From NCBI GenBank assembly GCA_003131945.1, contig PKWD01000422.1:22149-29558 (forward strand): 7,410 bases of DNA, given 5' to 3'. Shown here in pieces: positions 5,965 through 7,410 of this stretch. The translations under genes and the position numbers were made by a program. Under the pieces are notes generated by a model, which worked only from the letters and a program-made list of their open reading frames with translations, searched no databases and was not told the DNA's origin. This DNA is from Acidimicrobiaceae bacterium. GTDB taxonomy: Bacteria > Actinomycetota > Acidimicrobiia > Acidimicrobiales > UBA8190. The first letter of the stretch is position 1. Each line of letters starts with the position of its first letter.

Positions 5965-7269
5965 GTGCTGCGGGTGTCGAAGGTCAGGTCCGGGGGTGGC
6001 GCCTACTACCTCGAGGTGGCCGACGGATCGGGTACCGGCATCGAGGCGTCGGGACGGTGGATGGGCTCGGGCCCACCGGCGTGGCGGCTGTCGGGCACCG
6101 TCGAGGCGGCCGATTTCGAAGCCGTGCTCTCGGGGGCGGATCCCCGCACCCGCCACGTCCTCGGGACGAGCCGGCACCGGGTGACGGTGGCCGGCTTCGA
6201 CATGACCTTCTCGGCGCCCAAGTCGGTGAGCCTGCTCCACGCGCTCGGAGACCCCGACGTGTCCCACGCCGTCGCCGCCGGCCATGCCGGCGCCGTGGGG
6301 GCGGTCATGTCCTATGTCGAGCGTCACGCGCTGGCCGTCCGCCGCCGCGGCGAAGCCCCGCGGCCCGTGCCCACGGAGGTCGACGGAGTGGCCGCCGTCG
6401 GTTTCCTCCACCGCATGAGCCGAGCTCTCGATCCCCATCTCCACACCCACGTCGTGGTGGCCAACCTCGGTCGCGGTCCCGAAGGCACCTGGAGCGCGCT
6501 CGACGGCCGTGGCGTCTACGCCCATGCCTCGGCTGCCGACGCCCTCTACCACTCCCATCTGCGCCACGAGCTCACCCGTTCGCTCGGCTTGGTCTGGGAT
6601 CCACCCGACCGCGGACGCGCTGACATCGTCGGTATCTCGCCCGAGGCGCGCCGGGAGTTCTCCCGCCGGGCGGCCGAGATCGCCACCCACCTGGCCGAGC
6701 GCCAGGTGAAGAGCGGAAGGGCCCACACGGTGGCGGCCCATGTCACCCGGGCCGACAAGGATCTGCATCTCGGGGCCGACGACCTGCGACCCGAGTGGAA
6801 GGACCGTGCCCTCACCGTCGGCCTCGGTCCCCGACGGTTGGAGGCGGTGCTCGACCGGGCGCCGCGTCTGTCGGTGTCTCGAGCGTCGGCCCTCGAGCAA
6901 CCGGAGCTCCCCGCCGCCGCCATCCATGCGCTCGGCGGGCTGCGCCGAACGGTGACCCGTCGCGACGTGGTGGCCGCCTGGGGACGGGCCCTTCCGGGCG
7001 GCGCGCCGGTTCCGGCTGTCGAGGAGGCGGCCGACCGGCTGCTCGAATACCTGGCCCCCGAACAGCGACAGCGGGGCGAGCACCAGGGGCCGGGAGTGGC
7101 CGAACGCCGCCACCAGGTGCCCTCGAGAGAGCTCGGGCGAGGCGCTCATAGGGGGCAGCGCCGTGGCGACGCCGGCAGCGCCGAGTTGTCCCGCCTGTTG
7201 GCCGGCCGCGGCATCGGTCTCGACCGCCCCGACGGTCGTCGCCCGGACATGGGCATCGGCTTCGGGTAG
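5965..7269 (+). CDS. Stand-alone TrwC/MobF-type relaxase domain protein
   Basis: A 434-residue protein with the relaxase fold of MobF conjugative nickases (TrwC, TraI), which nick DNA at oriT through a tyrosine and pilot the single strand. From the GTG at 5965 it begins MLRVSKVRSGGGAYYLEV, placing paired tyrosines at 14-15 as in the family's N-terminal catalytic tyrosines. The motif GFDMTFSAPKSVSLLHAL is at about 77-94. The three-histidine metal motif DPHLHTHVVVAN is at 156-167 (H158, H160, H162), followed by W-S-A-L-D and the ELTRSLGLVW segment. All recognisable active-site elements are present. There are no Walker motifs: the protein ends after an Arg/Gly-rich tail, while MobF proteins usually run to 900-1700 residues with a helicase. 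An ATG at 5953 would add four residues; I prefer the GTG because it matches the family N-terminus. The gene lies 70 bases after pafC, same strand, so cotranscription is possible. Confidence 0.85.
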   Translation: MLRVSKVRSGGGAYYLEVADGSGTGIEASGRWMGSGPPAWRLSGTVEAADFEAVLSGADPRTRHVLGTSRHRVTVAGFDMTFSAPKSVSLLHALGDPDVSHAVAAGHAGAVGAVMSYVERHALAVRRRGEAPRPVPTEVDGVAAVGFLHRMSRALDPHLHTHVVVANLGRGPEGTWSALDGRGVYAHASAADALYHSHLRHELTRSLGLVWDPPDRGRADIVGISPEARREFSRRAAEIATHLAERQVKSGRAHTVAAHVTRADKDLHLGADDLRPEWKDRALTVGLGPRRLEAVLDRAPRLSVSRASALEQPELPAAAIHALGGLRRTVTRRDVVAAWGRALPGGAPVPAVEEAADRLLEYLAPEQRQRGEHQGPGVAERRHQVPSRELGRGAHRGQRRGDAGSAELSRLLAGRGIGLDRPDGRRPDMGIGFG

Positions 7270-7273
7270 AGCT

Positions 7274-7293
7274 CGGCGGCGTTGACGCCGCCG
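7274..7293. terminator. GC hairpin between convergent genes, likely bidirectional terminator
   Basis: CGGCGGCG (7274-7281) pairs perfectly with CGCCGCCG (7286-7293) around a TTGA loop. It lies 4 bases after the relaxase stop and 9 bases from the stop of the minus-strand gene. There is no T-run, as is common for actinobacterial hairpin terminators. Confidence 0.6.
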
Positions 7294-7302
7294 CGGGGGG
7301 CC

Positions 7303-7410
7303 TCAGAGCGTCGGCGTGGCGATGGGGCCGGCGTCCCCGTATCCCTGACGCACACCTTGTCCGGCGCGGCGGGTGAGCTGGTCGGGCTCGTAGAGCATCC
7401 AGTAGGCGTT
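7303..7410 (-). CDS. Partial C-terminus of an unrecognised protein
   Basis: A minus-strand frame enters from the right edge and ends at TGA (7303-7305), giving the last 35 residues. It opens with NAYWMLYEPDQLTRRAG and ends in a Gly-rich stretch closing with PIATPTL. The aromatic-rich start and the codon pattern look like real coding sequence. The fragment is too short to name a family. It converges on the relaxase gene, with the hairpin at 7274-7293 between them. Confidence 0.5.
   Translation of the reverse strand, partial: NAYWMLYEPDQLTRRAGQGVRQGYGDAGPIATPTL

Noticed and set aside
4865..6184. 439-codon plus-strand frame across pafC and the relaxase start
   Set aside because: Extremely Arg/Gly-rich with no domain; out of frame with pafC and the relaxase, which are both well supported.
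5731..7149. 472-codon minus-strand frame opposite the relaxase gene
   Set aside because: Shadow frame; the plus strand carries all relaxase motifs in order and this frame has no recognisable domain.
5713..7410. Integrated conjugative or mobilisable element
   Set aside because: Apart from the relaxase domain there is no integrase, att repeat, tRNA, coupling protein or secretion gene, and base composition matches the flanks; wider sequence would be needed.

Overview
The window is very GC-rich, densely coding DNA with short spacers, GTG starts and 4-base start/stop overlaps. It also has two sites where a TANNNT box lies 7-8 bases before a start codon, the layout of leaderless transcripts. With a PafB/PafC pair and a MobF-type relaxase-domain protein, this points to an actinomycete chromosome. 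The gene styles suggest the Acidimicrobiia, but that is inference from sequence style and was not tested by a search.

Layout. (1) Bases 1-277, minus strand: the N-terminal part of a gene running off the left edge, possibly a carboxyl-transferase-domain (acyl-CoA carboxylase type) protein. (2) Bases 344-2927, plus strand: a tight three-gene operon of a zinc-type MDR dehydrogenase, a multi-pass flippase-like (YbhN/LPG synthase TM-type) membrane protein and a small unrecognised lipoprotein. Both junctions are GTGA overlaps. (3) Bases 2944-3921, minus strand, convergent with the lipoprotein: a CtaG/caa3-type cytochrome oxidase assembly factor homologue that appears to lack several histidines expected in the family. 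(4) Bases 3975-5894, plus strand, divergent from ctaG: pafB and pafC, with the pafB stop codon directly abutting the pafC ATG. (5) Bases about 5965-7269, plus strand: a stand-alone TrwC/MobF relaxase domain protein without the usual helicase half. (6) Bases 7274-7293: a strong GC hairpin between convergent genes. (7) Bases 7303-7410, minus strand: the last 35 codons of an unrecognised gene.

How the genes may work together. The dehydrogenase, membrane protein and lipoprotein look translationally coupled and may serve one envelope-related task. PafB and PafC are known in mycobacteria to form a heterodimeric activator of the LexA-independent DNA-damage response, with WYL domains implicated in single-stranded DNA sensing. 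Here they sit beside no Pup-proteasome or tat gene in view. They are followed, same strand and 70 bases on, by a relaxase-domain protein, whose family cuts and holds single-stranded DNA. That pairing is the most interesting part of the window. No integrase, coupling protein, type IV secretion gene, tRNA, IS or CRISPR is visible, so the relaxase gene does not look like part of an obvious mobile element within these limits.
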